A stretch of DNA of 63,220 nucleotides. It comes from Ciceribacter ferrooxidans. GTDB lineage: Bacteria > Pseudomonadota > Alphaproteobacteria > Rhizobiales > Rhizobiaceae. The translations under genes and the position numbers were made by a program. Shown here in pieces: positions 17,305 through 24,761 of the stretch. A model generated the notes under the pieces. The model was not told the origin of the DNA and did no database searches. It saw only the letters and a list, made by a program, of their open reading frames with translations. Position 1 is the stretch's first letter. The number at the start of each line of letters is the position of its first letter. Location of the stretch: the NCBI RefSeq assembly GCF_004137355.1, contig NZ_SDVB01000050.1:1-63220 (forward strand). Direction: 5' to 3'.

Positions 17305-17574
17305 TCCGGACGCGGCAGTAGGCAGTGGGCGGTGGGCAGCGGGCAGCGGGCAGTGCGCCGGCCGCGGGTCGATCTCCCCCCTTGTGGGGGAGATGCCCGG
17401 CAGGGCAGAGGGGGTGCGCCAACGAAGCGCCGAGATTGGGGGCACCCCCTCTGTCGGCTGCGCCGACATCTCCCCCACAAGGGGGGAGATCGGACGGACG
17501 CGTTTTGCCACTGCCCACTGCCTACTGCCTATTCCCTATTCGCTATTCGCTACTCGCTCTCGAAGGGAGCTCCC
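17305..17574. repeat. Repeat block with 7-mer tandem runs
   Basis: Just after the capsid stop, 'GCAGTAGGCAGTGGGCGG' continues as near-tandem 7-mers (17314-17352). Opposed family-B units follow (17371-17420 and 17450-17492). An inverse-sense run, 'CCACTGCCCACTGCC' then 'TATTCGCTATTCGCTACTCG', closes it near 17510-17560. The outer 7-mer runs are roughly inverted, making a large stem around the family-B palindromes. Confidence 0.7.
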
Positions 17575-18144
17575 ATGACCTATGCCCTGATCACTCCGCC
17601 GGCGGCGGAGCCGCTGACGCTTGCCGAGGTGAAGGCGCATCTGCGCCTCGATGACGCCGGGGAGGACGGCCTGCTTGCCGGCCTCGTGACGGTGGCGCGC
17701 GAGCATCTGGAACGCCAGACCGGCCTGATGCTGATCACGCAGACGCACCGGCTCTACTGCGACGCGTGGCCGGCGGGCGGCGTGATTCAGATTGACAGGG
17801 GGCCGGTGCAAGCCATTGAAAGCGTGACCGTCTATGACGGCGACGGAAACCCGCTTCACGTATCGCTTCAAGACCACCTGCTCGACGGCGAGAGCCGGCC
17901 GGCGCGGCTCTGGCTGCGCGATCCGCCGGCGCCCGGCCGGGCGCTCAACGGCATCGAGATCGATTTTCGCGCCGGCTTCGGCGATACTGGGGCGGACGTG
18001 CCGGACACGCTGAAGCGCGCCATGCTGATGCATGTGGCGCTGATGTTTTGCTATCGCGGCGCCGTCGCCCCGGCCGACCAGCCGGCGGCGATCCCGGCCG
18101 GTTACGACCGGCTGGTGGCGCCGTTTGCCCGGCGGAGGCTCTGA
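17575..18144 (+). CDS. GTA head-tail connector (gp6-like, g6)
   Basis: 189 residues from ATG 17575 after 'GAAGGGAGCTCCC'. The adaptor pattern is 'EPLTLAEVKAHLRLDDAGED', 'VAREHLERQTGLMLITQTHR' and 'PAPGRALNGIEIDFRAGFG', ending 'IPAGYDRLVAPFARRRL'. This corresponds to the conserved GTA adaptor between portal and head-closure proteins. The stop overlaps the next ATG. Confidence 0.9.
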   Translation: MTYALITPPAAEPLTLAEVKAHLRLDDAGEDGLLAGLVTVAREHLERQTGLMLITQTHRLYCDAWPAGGVIQIDRGPVQAIESVTVYDGDGNPLHVSLQDHLLDGESRPARLWLRDPPAPGRALNGIEIDFRAGFGDTGADVPDTLKRAMLMHVALMFCYRGAVAPADQPAAIPAGYDRLVAPFARRRL

Positions 18145-18479
18145 TGGCGACGGCGGCCTTCGACCCCGGCGGGCTGACGGCGCGGCTGACGCTGGAGGCG
18201 CCCTTGGAAAGTCCCGACGGGCAGGGCGGCGCGAACCGCACCTGGAGCGCGGTCGCGAGCCTCTGGGCGCGGATCGAGCCGGTCACGGCGCTCGCGGGTG
18301 AGGAGGCGGGCGGCGGCCGGGTGACGATCACCCACGCGATCTGGATGCGCCACCGCGGCGACGTTTCGTCCGGCATGCGGCTCGTCAAGGGCGGGCGGGT
18401 CTTTGTCGTGGAGACGGCGCACGATCCGGACGAGAGCGGCCGCTATCTCCTCTGCCGCTGCCGGGAGGAGGGGCGATGA
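18144..18479 (+). CDS. GTA head closure protein (g7)
   Basis: 111 residues. The SPP1 gp16/HK97 head-closure type begins 'LTARLTLEAPLESPDGQGG', continues 'WSAVASLWARIEPV' and ends with 'GMRLVKGGRVFVVETAHDP' and 'GRYLLCRCREEGR'. It forms the stopper ring between adaptor and tail. The ATG overlaps the g6 stop, and its stop overlaps the next ATG. Confidence 0.9.
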   Translation: MATAAFDPGGLTARLTLEAPLESPDGQGGANRTWSAVASLWARIEPVTALAGEEAGGGRVTITHAIWMRHRGDVSSGMRLVKGGRVFVVETAHDPDESGRYLLCRCREEGR

Positions 18480-18625
18480 AGTTCGCATTGCAGACGACCT
18501 ACCGGGATTTCAGGGAGGCGCTGACGCGGGCGCTTGCGGCGGCGATTGCCGCGCGCACGGCGAAGGCGCGGGAGACGGCCGACGCCCAAAAGGACGGGGA
18601 GGGCGGCGATGGCGCCGGTCAATGA
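18476..18625 (+). CDS. Tiny protein between head closure and tail terminator genes
   Basis: A 49-residue ORF (ATG 18476, TGA 18623-18625) starts 'MKFALQTTYRDFREALTRAL' and ends in a Gly/Asp-rich tail. It overlaps g7 by 4 bp (ATGA) and runs 17 bp into g8, the arrangement of a translationally coupled gene. The Ala-rich amphipathic helix has no family that could be named. The position matches that of tail-completion proteins in HK97-type phages, but the product is far too short for one. Confidence 0.55.
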   Translation: MKFALQTTYRDFREALTRALAAAIAARTAKARETADAQKDGEGGDGAGQ

Positions 18626-19004
18626 GCTTTTGCAGGTGGTGCATGCGCGGCTTTCGGGCGACGCGGCGCTTGCCGCCCTTCTCGGGCCGGACGGCATCGT
18701 CGACCGGCGACGAGATGCGGGCACGCTGCCCTGTCTGGCGACGGGTGCGGTCGAGACGCGCGCCTACGGCACGGCGAGCGAGGACGGGCTCGAATGCCTC
18801 CTCGACTTCGAGGCCTGGTCGGCGACCGGCCGCCGCGAGGCGGAGGAGATCGCGGGTCGCGTGCGGGAACTGCTCGACGATGCCGACCTTGTGCTCGCGG
18901 GTGTCCGGCTCGTCTCGCTCGCCCATCGCCGCACGACAAGCCGGCGGGCGGCGGCGACGCGGCTCTACGTGGTGGAGATGCGGTTTCGCGCGGTGCTGGA
19001 GTGA
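18609..19004 (+). CDS. GTA tail terminator (DUF3168, g8)
   Basis: 131 residues from ATG 18609, inside the end of the preceding small ORF. The DUF3168 pattern is 'LLQVVHARLSGDAALAALLG', 'LECLLDFEAWSATGRREAEE' and 'RTTSRRAAATRLYVVEMRFR', ending 'AVLE'. The ring caps the tail tube. It is the last gene before the reverse-strand MFS interruption. Confidence 0.9.
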   Translation: MAPVNELLQVVHARLSGDAALAALLGPDGIVDRRRDAGTLPCLATGAVETRAYGTASEDGLECLLDFEAWSATGRREAEEIAGRVRELLDDADLVLAGVRLVSLAHRRTTSRRAAATRLYVVEMRFRAVLE

Positions 19005-19020
19005 GGGGGGACTGACAGGA

Positions 19021-19305
19021 TTGCCCCTCATCCGGCTGCCGCCACCTTCTCCCCGCGGGCGGGGAGAAGGGACTCGTGGCACCGCCGCGACCGTTCCCTC
19101 GCCCCGCTTGCGGGGAGGCGGTCGGGGTGAGGGGCCGTGAGGAGGTCGGGCGGATCGTACATCACCACCGTCATGCCGGACTTGATCCGGCATCCAGCCG
19201 GCGTGCGTCGGCGAGCCGAAAGAATACTTGTCCGCTGAAATCGAAAGAGTCTCCCCGCGCGATGGACATCGCGCGACTGGATGCCGGGTCGGGCCCGGCA
19301 TGACG
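19021..19305. repeat. Family D and family A repeats
   Basis: At 19021-19075 is a family-D unit ('CTCATCCGGCTGCCGCCACC' with 'TTCTCCCCGCGGGCGGGGAGAA'). At 19169-19305 is a family-A element, 'CGTCATGCCGG' to 'CCGGCATGACG', in which the middle ('GAATACTTGTCCGCTGAAAT') differs from copies 1 and 2 but nearly matches 20806-20960. It lies between g8 and the 3' end of the MFS gene. Confidence 0.75.
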
Positions 19306-19327
19306 GCGGTTGGGAGGGGTACGTCCC

Positions 19328-20539
19328 TCACCTTGCCTGACGTGCCCGGCGGGCGATGCGGGCGAGCAGCAGGAGCGCGGCAAGCGCGGCGACGGAAAGC
19401 CCGAGGCACAGAAAAAGCACGGCGGTGAGCCCCTGCCGGTCGAGGACGGCGGTCATCAGCACCGGGGCGGCGGCGCTCGCGAGGTTCTGCGGCAGGGACA
19501 GCCGGGCCGACTGGCGGGCGAAGCGGTCCGGCGAGAAGAAGACGAGCGGCATCAGCGCCCGGGCGACGGTGACGACGCCGGTGCCGAAGCCGTAGAGGAC
19601 GACGAAGACGATCGCCGGACCCGCACCGCCGTAGAGAAGCAGGACAACCATGGACACGGCAATCAGGCCGAGGCCGGCGAAGAAGGTGGTGAGCGGCGAG
19701 CTGCGCCGCCCGAGCAGGAGATCGACGGTCCGCGCGGTGATGCCGAAGACCGAGCGGAGCGACCCGAGCTGCAAAGCGAGCAACGGCGAGGCGCCGGAGA
19801 GTTCGAGCATCCGGATCAGCGACGGCGACACACCGAAGCTGACGAGGGTGACGAGGGTGATTGCAAGCGCAATCAGCAGGAAGGCGAGCCGCGCCTCGCG
19901 CTCTCCGAGCGGCAGCGGTTCGGCCCGCGCGGCGGCGGCCTCTGCGGCGCTGCGGGCGGCTGGCCGCGGCAGCAGGAAGAGATGCGCCGGCAGGCAGACG
20001 AGAAGATGGAAGGCGGCGGCGAGTTGCAGGGTGAGCCGCCAGCCGTATTGCTGTTCGAGGAGGCCGAGGAGCGGCCAGCAGACGGCGGACGAGAGGCCGG
20101 TGAAGATCATCAGCACGGCGATGCTGCGCTTGGCGTTTGCGCCCTCCCGTTCGACGACGGCGGCATAGGTCGGCACCGAAAGGCCGAAGGCACCGCCGAG
20201 ACCGAGCACCAGCCAGGCGGCGAAATAGGCGGTGACACCCTGGCAGAGGCTGAGGCCGAGAAGGCCGAGCCCGAGGAGTGCGGAGCCGGCGGCAAGGACG
20301 CGCGCCGCGCCATGGCGCTCGATGAGCCGGCCCGTCCAGGGGCCGGCGGCGGCCATGGTCAGCATCATCACGGTGAGGCCGAGGAAGACGACCTCGTTCG
20401 CAAGGCCGAGGCCCGCGGCGATCGGCCGTCCGAGCACGCCCGGCATTTCGAAACTCGTCCCCCAGCCGACGATCTGGGTGACCGACAGCAGGGCGACGAG
20501 CCCGGTGCGGGGCGAACGGAGCGAGGCGGAAAGGGACAT
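19328..20539 (-). CDS. MFS transporter inserted in the GTA cluster
   Basis: 403 residues from ATG 20539 ('MSLSASLRSPRTGLVALLSV'), with about 12 membrane segments such as 'VVFLGLTVMMLTMAAAGPW', 'LFLCLGLSVAALAALLLLA' and 'FIVFVVLYGF'-type helices. The segment 'GWGTSFEMPGVLGRPIAAGL' and the loop 'GRLIERHGAARVLAAGS' fit YfcJ/oxalate-formate-antiporter-like permeases. The substrate cannot be told. It is the only long reverse-strand gene between g1 and g15, bracketed by family-A repeats at 19169-19305 and 20806-20960. That suggests insertion of a passenger unit. Confidence 0.85.
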   Translation of the reverse strand: MSLSASLRSPRTGLVALLSVTQIVGWGTSFEMPGVLGRPIAAGLGLANEVVFLGLTVMMLTMAAAGPWTGRLIERHGAARVLAAGSALLGLGLLGLSLCQGVTAYFAAWLVLGLGGAFGLSVPTYAAVVEREGANAKRSIAVLMIFTGLSSAVCWPLLGLLEQQYGWRLTLQLAAAFHLLVCLPAHLFLLPRPAARSAAEAAAARAEPLPLGEREARLAFLLIALAITLVTLVSFGVSPSLIRMLELSGASPLLALQLGSLRSVFGITARTVDLLLGRRSSPLTTFFAGLGLIAVSMVVLLLYGGAGPAIVFVVLYGFGTGVVTVARALMPLVFFSPDRFARQSARLSLPQNLASAAAPVLMTAVLDRQGLTAVLFLCLGLSVAALAALLLLARIARRARQAR

Positions 20540-20659
20540 GGGGAACCGGCGGGCGGGAAGACTGCCGCGACCATAGAGGACGGGCGGTGCAAGCGGAAGA
20601 TGCAATTGTTGAGGGGTGAAGGGGCGTGACCCGTGTTGGGAACGCCGGGGCCGTGCCCG

Positions 20660-20960
20660 CTTGCCGATCTCCCCCCTTGTGGGGGAGATGCCCGGCAGGG
20701 CAGAGGGGGTATCACTGCACGCGCCGAGACTGGGGGTTCACCCCCTCTGTCACTTCGTGACATCTCCCCCACAAGGGGGGAGATCGGGTGGACATGCATC
20801 GCCTCCGTCATGCCCGTCCTCGGGTTAAACCCGAGGATGATCCGGCATCCAGCCGGCGAGCGTCGGCGAGCCGAAAGAATACATGTCCGCTGAAATCGAA
20901 AGACTCTCCCCGCGCGATGGACATCGCGCGGCTGGATGCCGGGTCGGGCCCGGCATGACG
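20660..20960. repeat. Family B pair and family A repeat
   Basis: 20660-20790 holds two opposed family-B units ('CCCCTTGTGGGGGAGATGCC' and 'TGACATCTCCCCCACAAGGG'). 20806-20960 is a full family-A element with the 'CCTCGGGTTAAACCCGAGG' inner palindrome. It is upstream of the reverse-strand MFS gene and may contain its promoter. Confidence 0.72.
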
Positions 20961-20988
20961 GCGGACGAGGTTCTTTCTCCCCCCTTGG

Positions 20989-21120
20989 TGGGGGAGAATG
21001 GAATTTCAACATCTTAGCTGAAAGCTAAGCGTTAGAAATTCCAAGTGAGGGGGCGGTCGCCTCATATCCCCCTCACCGGCGATTTCTGGCACTTAGCTGA
21101 AGCTAAGATGCCGAAATCGC
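20989..21120. repeat. Hairpin repeats (family C), copies 2 and 3
   Basis: 20989-21047 is 59 bp with arms GGAATTTC/GAAATTCC around 'CTTAGCTGAAAGCTAAG'. It is the inverted counterpart of 13510-13568 with two mismatches. 21079-21120 has the same inner 'CTTAGCTGAAGCTAAG' but different, still complementary, outer arms (GCGATTTC/GAAATCGC). The arms changed in step, so the hairpin itself appears conserved. The block ends about 75 bp before g9. Confidence 0.7.
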
Positions 21121-21197
21121 TTCCTCTCCCACCGGGGGAGAGGGGGGCAACCCGCGGCGCCCCCCGCGACAATCCAACAACCGAAAGGAACGAGGCC

Positions 21198-21605
21198 ATG
21201 GTGGCACAGAAGGGCAAGGACCTGCTGTTGAAGGTCCATGACGGCAGCGGGTATGCGACGGTCGCGGGGTTGCGGTCGAAGAAGCTCGCCTTCAACGCCG
21301 AGACGGTCGACGTGACGGATGCCGAGAGCGCCGGGCGCTGGCGCGAGCTGCTCGGGGGTGCGGGCGTGCAGCGCGCCTCGCTCTCCGGCAGTGGCCTCTT
21401 CAAGGACCAGACTTCTGACGCGCTGGTGCGGGCGGCCTTCTTCGACGGGACGATCCTCGCCTGGCAGGTGGTGATCCCCGATTTCGGGACGGTTTCCGGA
21501 CCCTTCCAGATCACCGCGCTCGAATATGCCGGCGCCCATGACGGGGAGCTGACCTTCGACCTGGCGCTCGAATCGGCGGGTCCGCTCGCTTTCGGGGCGT
21601 TCTGA
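21198..21605 (+). CDS. GTA major tail protein (TP901-1 family, g9)
   Basis: 135 residues from ATG 21198 after 'CCGAAAGGAACGAGGCC'. The tail-tube pattern is 'KGKDLLLKVHDGSGYATVAG', 'LAFNAETVDVTDAESAGRWR' and 'VQRASLSGSGLFKDQTSDAL', with the end 'GELTFDLALESAG'. It polymerises into the tail tube. It heads the second part of the tail operon after the MFS interruption, with tight coupling to g10. Confidence 0.93.
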   Translation: MVAQKGKDLLLKVHDGSGYATVAGLRSKKLAFNAETVDVTDAESAGRWRELLGGAGVQRASLSGSGLFKDQTSDALVRAAFFDGTILAWQVVIPDFGTVSGPFQITALEYAGAHDGELTFDLALESAGPLAFGAF

Positions 21606-21961
21606 TGGGTGCGGGCGTGACGGTCCGGCGGGCGAACCGCCGGCGCGGCGAGGTCGAGGCGGTGATCGACGGCGAGAGGCGCATTCTCTGCCTGACGCTC
21701 GGGGCGCTGGCGGAACTCGAGACGGCCTTCAGGGCCGAGAGCCTCGCGGATCTCGCCGGACGGTTTTCCGAGGGGAAACTGAAGGCGGACGACCTGATCC
21801 GCATCATCGGCGCCGGGCTTCGCGGCGGCGGCAACCGCTTCTCCGACGAGGAGGTGGCCGAGATGGCGATCGACGGCGGCGTCGGTGCGACGGCAGCGCT
21901 CGTCCGAGACCTGCTGACGGCGACCTTCCTCGACGAGGAGGGCACACGCCCGGAGCGCTGA
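21605..21961 (+). CDS. GTA tail assembly chaperone (GTA gp10-like)
   Basis: 118 residues. The pattern 'GEVEAVIDGERRILCLTLGA', 'LAELETAFRAESLADLAGRF', 'DDLIRIIGAGLRGGGNRFSD' matches the GTA family often called gene transfer agent protein or DUF3356. It is analogous to the G protein of lambda-type tail chaperones. It overlaps the g9 stop. Confidence 0.88.
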   Translation: MGAGVTVRRANRRRGEVEAVIDGERRILCLTLGALAELETAFRAESLADLAGRFSEGKLKADDLIRIIGAGLRGGGNRFSDEEVAEMAIDGGVGATAALVRDLLTATFLDEEGTRPER

Positions 21962-22020
21962 GAGCCGCAGGCGAGGGGACGAATAACGGTCCGACGGCCG
22001 CCTTTCCTTGGCGGGCGGCG

Positions 22021-22191
22021 ATGCATACCGGCCTCGGCCTCCTGCGGCTCGATCCCGACGATTTCTGGCGGCTCTCGCCCCGCGAGTTCGCAGCGATGAC
22101 CGGCGCCTTCGCGCCGGCCGTACCCCTGCTCGCACGCGCCGGGTTCGAGGCGCTGATGCGCCGTTTTCCCGATGAGGAGAAGAAGCGATGA
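22021..22191 (+). CDS. Small GTA tail chaperone (rcc01693-like, g10.1)
   Basis: 56 residues from ATG 22021 ('MHTGLGLLRLDPDDFWRLSP'), with 'REFAAMTGAFAP' and the ending 'RFPDEEKKR'. The family signature 'FPWRAAMHTGLGLLRL' lies partly upstream of the ATG, so the true N-terminus may be longer and the start could involve a rare codon or a frameshift from g10. The open frame continues upstream without ATG or GTG into the g10 gene. In lambda-type tails the chaperone pair is made by a programmed frameshift, so the missing start is notable. It overlaps the tape-measure start by 4 bp. Confidence 0.75.
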   Translation: MHTGLGLLRLDPDDFWRLSPREFAAMTGAFAPAVPLLARAGFEALMRRFPDEEKKR

Positions 22192-22763
22192 ACGAGGACG
22201 AGACGGTGACCTTCGGGCTGGCGCTCGATGCGTCGGCGGCAATCGGCGTGCTAGACGATCTGGAGCGACGCTCGCAGGGGTTCGGCGCGGCACTGACGGG
22301 GGCGCTGAAGAGCGCCACACTCGGCGGCAAGGGGCTCGAGGATACGCTCAAGGCCGTCGGCGAACGGCTGGCGGGTGTGGCGCTGTCGGCGGGGCTGAAG
22401 CCGCTCGACACGCTCGTCTCGTCGCTGACGGCGGGGCTCGCAGACGGGCTCGGTTCGCTCTTCGCCTTCGCCGACGGCGGCGTGCCGGGGCGGGTGACGC
22501 CCTTTGCCGCAGGCGGGGTCGTCTCGGCGCCGACCTATTTTCCGATGGGCGGCGACCTCGGGCTGATGGGCGAGGCGGGCACGGAGGCGGTACTGCCGCT
22601 GAAGCGCGGGCCCGACGGCACGCTCGGTGTCTCGGGTGGCGGCGGCACGACGCAGATCGTCTTCAACGTGACGGCGAACGATGCCGAGAGTTTTCGCAAG
22701 AGCGAGGGGCAGGTGACCGCCATGCTGGCGCGCAGCGTCGCGCGCGGCCGGCGGAACCTCTGA
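22188..22763 (+). CDS. GTA tail tape measure protein (g11)
   Basis: 191 residues, short as in GTAs whose tails are short. N-terminal 'TVTFGLALDASAAIGVLDDL' is followed by glycine-rich segments 'FADGGVPGRVTPFAAGGVVS', 'YFPMGGDLGLMGEAGTEAVL' and 'PLKRGPDGTLGVSGGGG', typical of the C-terminal part of tape-measure proteins. It sets tail length and is ejected with DNA. It overlaps g10.1 by 4 bp. Confidence 0.9.
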   Translation: MNEDETVTFGLALDASAAIGVLDDLERRSQGFGAALTGALKSATLGGKGLEDTLKAVGERLAGVALSAGLKPLDTLVSSLTAGLADGLGSLFAFADGGVPGRVTPFAAGGVVSAPTYFPMGGDLGLMGEAGTEAVLPLKRGPDGTLGVSGGGGTTQIVFNVTANDAESFRKSEGQVTAMLARSVARGRRNL

Positions 22764-22797
22764 TACCAAGTCTCGATGATATGACAGGGAGGAGAGG

Positions 22798-23430
22798 ATG
22801 GCCGGCGGATTTCACGAGGTGCGCTTCCCGATGCGGCTCTCGCTCTCGACGAGCGGCGGGCCGGAGAGGCGCGTCGACATCACCAGCCTTTCCAATGGGC
22901 GCGAGGCACGGAACGCCCGCTGGCGCAATTCGCGACGGCGCTACGACGCCGGCTCCGGCATCCGCTCGGTCGGCGATCTCTACGCGGTGCTCGCCTTCTT
23001 CGAGGCGCGGAGCGGCGCGCTCTACGGCTTCCGCTTCCGCGATCCGCTCGACCACCGCTCCGGCCCGCCGGGGGCGGCAATCACCGCCTTTGACCAGGAG
23101 ATCGGCACGGGGGACGGCGAGACGCGGACGTTCCCGCTTCGGAAGACCTATGGCGACGCGGGCGGGGAATGGCGGCGGTGGATCGAAAAGCCGGTCGCCG
23201 GCACCGTTCTCGTCGGGATCGGCGGGGCGCAAGCGGGGGCGGGCGTCGCCTGCGATGCGGCGACCGGGATCGTGACGTTCGACGCCGCGCCGGCTACCGG
23301 TGTGCGGGTGACGGCCGGCTTCGAATTCGACGTGCCGGTGCGCTTCGACATCGACCGGATCGAGGTGAACCTCGAAGCCTTCAATGCCGGGCGCATTCCG
23401 GCGATCCCGCTGGTTGAGGTGCTGCCATGA
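22798..23430 (+). CDS. GTA distal tail protein (DUF2460, g12)
   Basis: 210 residues. The DUF2460 pattern is 'FHEVRFPMRLSLSTSGGPER', 'RWRNSRRRYDAGSGIRSVGD'-like (here 'ARWRNSRRRYDAGSGIRS'), 'LYGFRFRDPLDHRSG', 'GIVTFDAAPATGVRVTAGFE' and 'DVPVRFDIDRIEVNLEAF'. It forms the hexameric ring at the tail tip. It overlaps the next gene by 4 bp. Confidence 0.93.
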   Translation: MAGGFHEVRFPMRLSLSTSGGPERRVDITSLSNGREARNARWRNSRRRYDAGSGIRSVGDLYAVLAFFEARSGALYGFRFRDPLDHRSGPPGAAITAFDQEIGTGDGETRTFPLRKTYGDAGGEWRRWIEKPVAGTVLVGIGGAQAGAGVACDAATGIVTFDAAPATGVRVTAGFEFDVPVRFDIDRIEVNLEAFNAGRIPAIPLVEVLP

Positions 23431-24305
23431 GAGAGATTTCGCCGGCGCTTGCCGCGCATCTTGAGGGTGACGCGACGACGCTCTGCCATTGCTGGCGGGT
23501 GACGCGGCGCGACGGGGTGGTGCTCGGCTTCACCGACCATGACGAGGCGCTCGATTTCGGCGGCACGCGCTACCAGGCGGCGAGCGGCTTTGAGGCGAGC
23601 GAGATGCGTGAGGAAAAGGGGCTGGCGGCACCCGCGAGCGAGGTGACCGGCGGCTTTTCGAGCGAGGCGGTGACGGAGGCGGATCTCGCCGCCGGGCGCT
23701 ATGACGGCGCGCGGGTCGAGGTCTTCAAGGTGAACTGGCAGGCGCCGGAGGGGGCACTGCTCCTGAAAGTGCAGGAGATCGGCGAGGTCTCGCGGGCGGC
23801 GGGCGCATTCACTGCGGAACTCCGGAGCTTCGCCCACCGGCTCTCGCAGGAGACGGGGCGGATCTACAACCGCCGTTGCGACGCGACCCTTGGCGACCGG
23901 CGCTGCGGCGTCGATCTCTCGGCGCCCGGACGGCGGGGGCAAGCGGTAGTGACGGCGGTGCCCGCCCGCGACCGGCTGCTGGTGAGCGGGCTCGAAGCCT
24001 TCGCCGACGGGCATTTCCGGCTGGGCAGCCTGACGCTCGCCGACGGGACGACGGCGCTCGTCGAGGAGAGCCGGGCGGTGGCGGGCGGCACGGCGCTTTC
24101 GCTCTGGCTGCCGCTCGAGGCGCTGCCCGCGGCGGGAGAGGCGGTGATGGTTTCGGTCGGCTGCGACAAAGCCTTTTCGACCTGTCGGGGAAAATTCTCC
24201 AACCAACTGAATTTTCAAGGCTTCCCGCACATGCCGGGCAGCGACTTCGCCTATTCCTACGTGAGCGGCGAGAGCCTGCACGACGGCGGGCCGCTGTTCG
24301 ACTAG
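23427..24305 (+). CDS. GTA baseplate hub protein (DUF2163, g13)
   Basis: 292 residues. The DUF2163 N-terminus ('LAAHLEGDATTLCHCWRVTR', 'GVVLGFTDHDEALDFGGTRY') is followed by a C-terminal domain with conserved cysteines in 'NRRCDATLGDRRCGVDLSAP' and 'VGCDKAFSTCRGKFSNQLNF', ending 'QGFPHMPGSDFAYSYVSGE'. In Rhodobacter GTA the counterpart is the hub that binds an Fe-S cluster through four cysteines; four suitable cysteines are visible here. Confidence 0.93.
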   Translation: MREISPALAAHLEGDATTLCHCWRVTRRDGVVLGFTDHDEALDFGGTRYQAASGFEASEMREEKGLAAPASEVTGGFSSEAVTEADLAAGRYDGARVEVFKVNWQAPEGALLLKVQEIGEVSRAAGAFTAELRSFAHRLSQETGRIYNRRCDATLGDRRCGVDLSAPGRRGQAVVTAVPARDRLLVSGLEAFADGHFRLGSLTLADGTTALVEESRAVAGGTALSLWLPLEALPAAGEAVMVSVGCDKAFSTCRGKFSNQLNFQGFPHMPGSDFAYSYVSGESLHDGGPLFD

Positions 24306-24323
24306 CACCGAAGGAGAGGCTCG

Positions 24324-24758
24324 ATGTCTGCGATCACCGAGGCGGCGCTCGCCTGCGCCGAGGGCTGGATCGGCACGCCCTATCGCCATCAGGCGTCGCT
24401 CCGCGGTGTCGGCTGCGACTGCCTCGGGCTGGTGCGCGGGGTGTGGCGCGAGCTCTACGGCTGCGAGCCGGAAGTGCCGCCGCCCTATGCGCCGGACTGG
24501 GCGGAGCGGAGCGGCGAGGACCGGCTGACGGCGGCGGCGGAACGGCATTTCCGGAGGGTAGCGGACCTGGGCAGCGCGGTGCCGGGTGACCTCCTGCTCT
24601 TCCGCTTCCGGCCGCAGTTTTCGGCAAAGCACGCGGGCATTCTCGCGGCCGGGGGCCGGTTCATCCACGCCTACGAGCAGGCGGGCGTCGTGCGCTCGCC
24701 GCTTGCGCCCGCATGGGCACGGCGGATCGCTGGCATCTATCGTTTTCCGGAAAGGTGA
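24324..24758 (+). CDS. GTA NlpC/P60 peptidoglycan peptidase (g14)
   Basis: 144 residues after a strong ribosome site ('CGAAGGAGAGGCTCG'). The catalytic cysteine is Cys33 in 'GVGCDCLGLVRGVW', with 'WIGTPYRHQASLRG' before it. Histidines at 103 ('SAKHAGILAAGG') and 115 ('RFIHAYEQAG') complete the papain-like site. It probably opens recipient peptidoglycan during DNA delivery and is attached to the tail tip. Confidence 0.93.
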   Translation: MSAITEAALACAEGWIGTPYRHQASLRGVGCDCLGLVRGVWRELYGCEPEVPPPYAPDWAERSGEDRLTAAAERHFRRVADLGSAVPGDLLLFRFRPQFSAKHAGILAAGGRFIHAYEQAGVVRSPLAPAWARRIAGIYRFPER

Positions 24759-24761
24759 GGC

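Noticed and set aside
17310-17352. Tandem 7-mer run considered as a CRISPR or VNTR array
   Set aside because: Units are too short and irregular for CRISPR, with no spacers and no cas genes. It is part of an intergenic repeat block.
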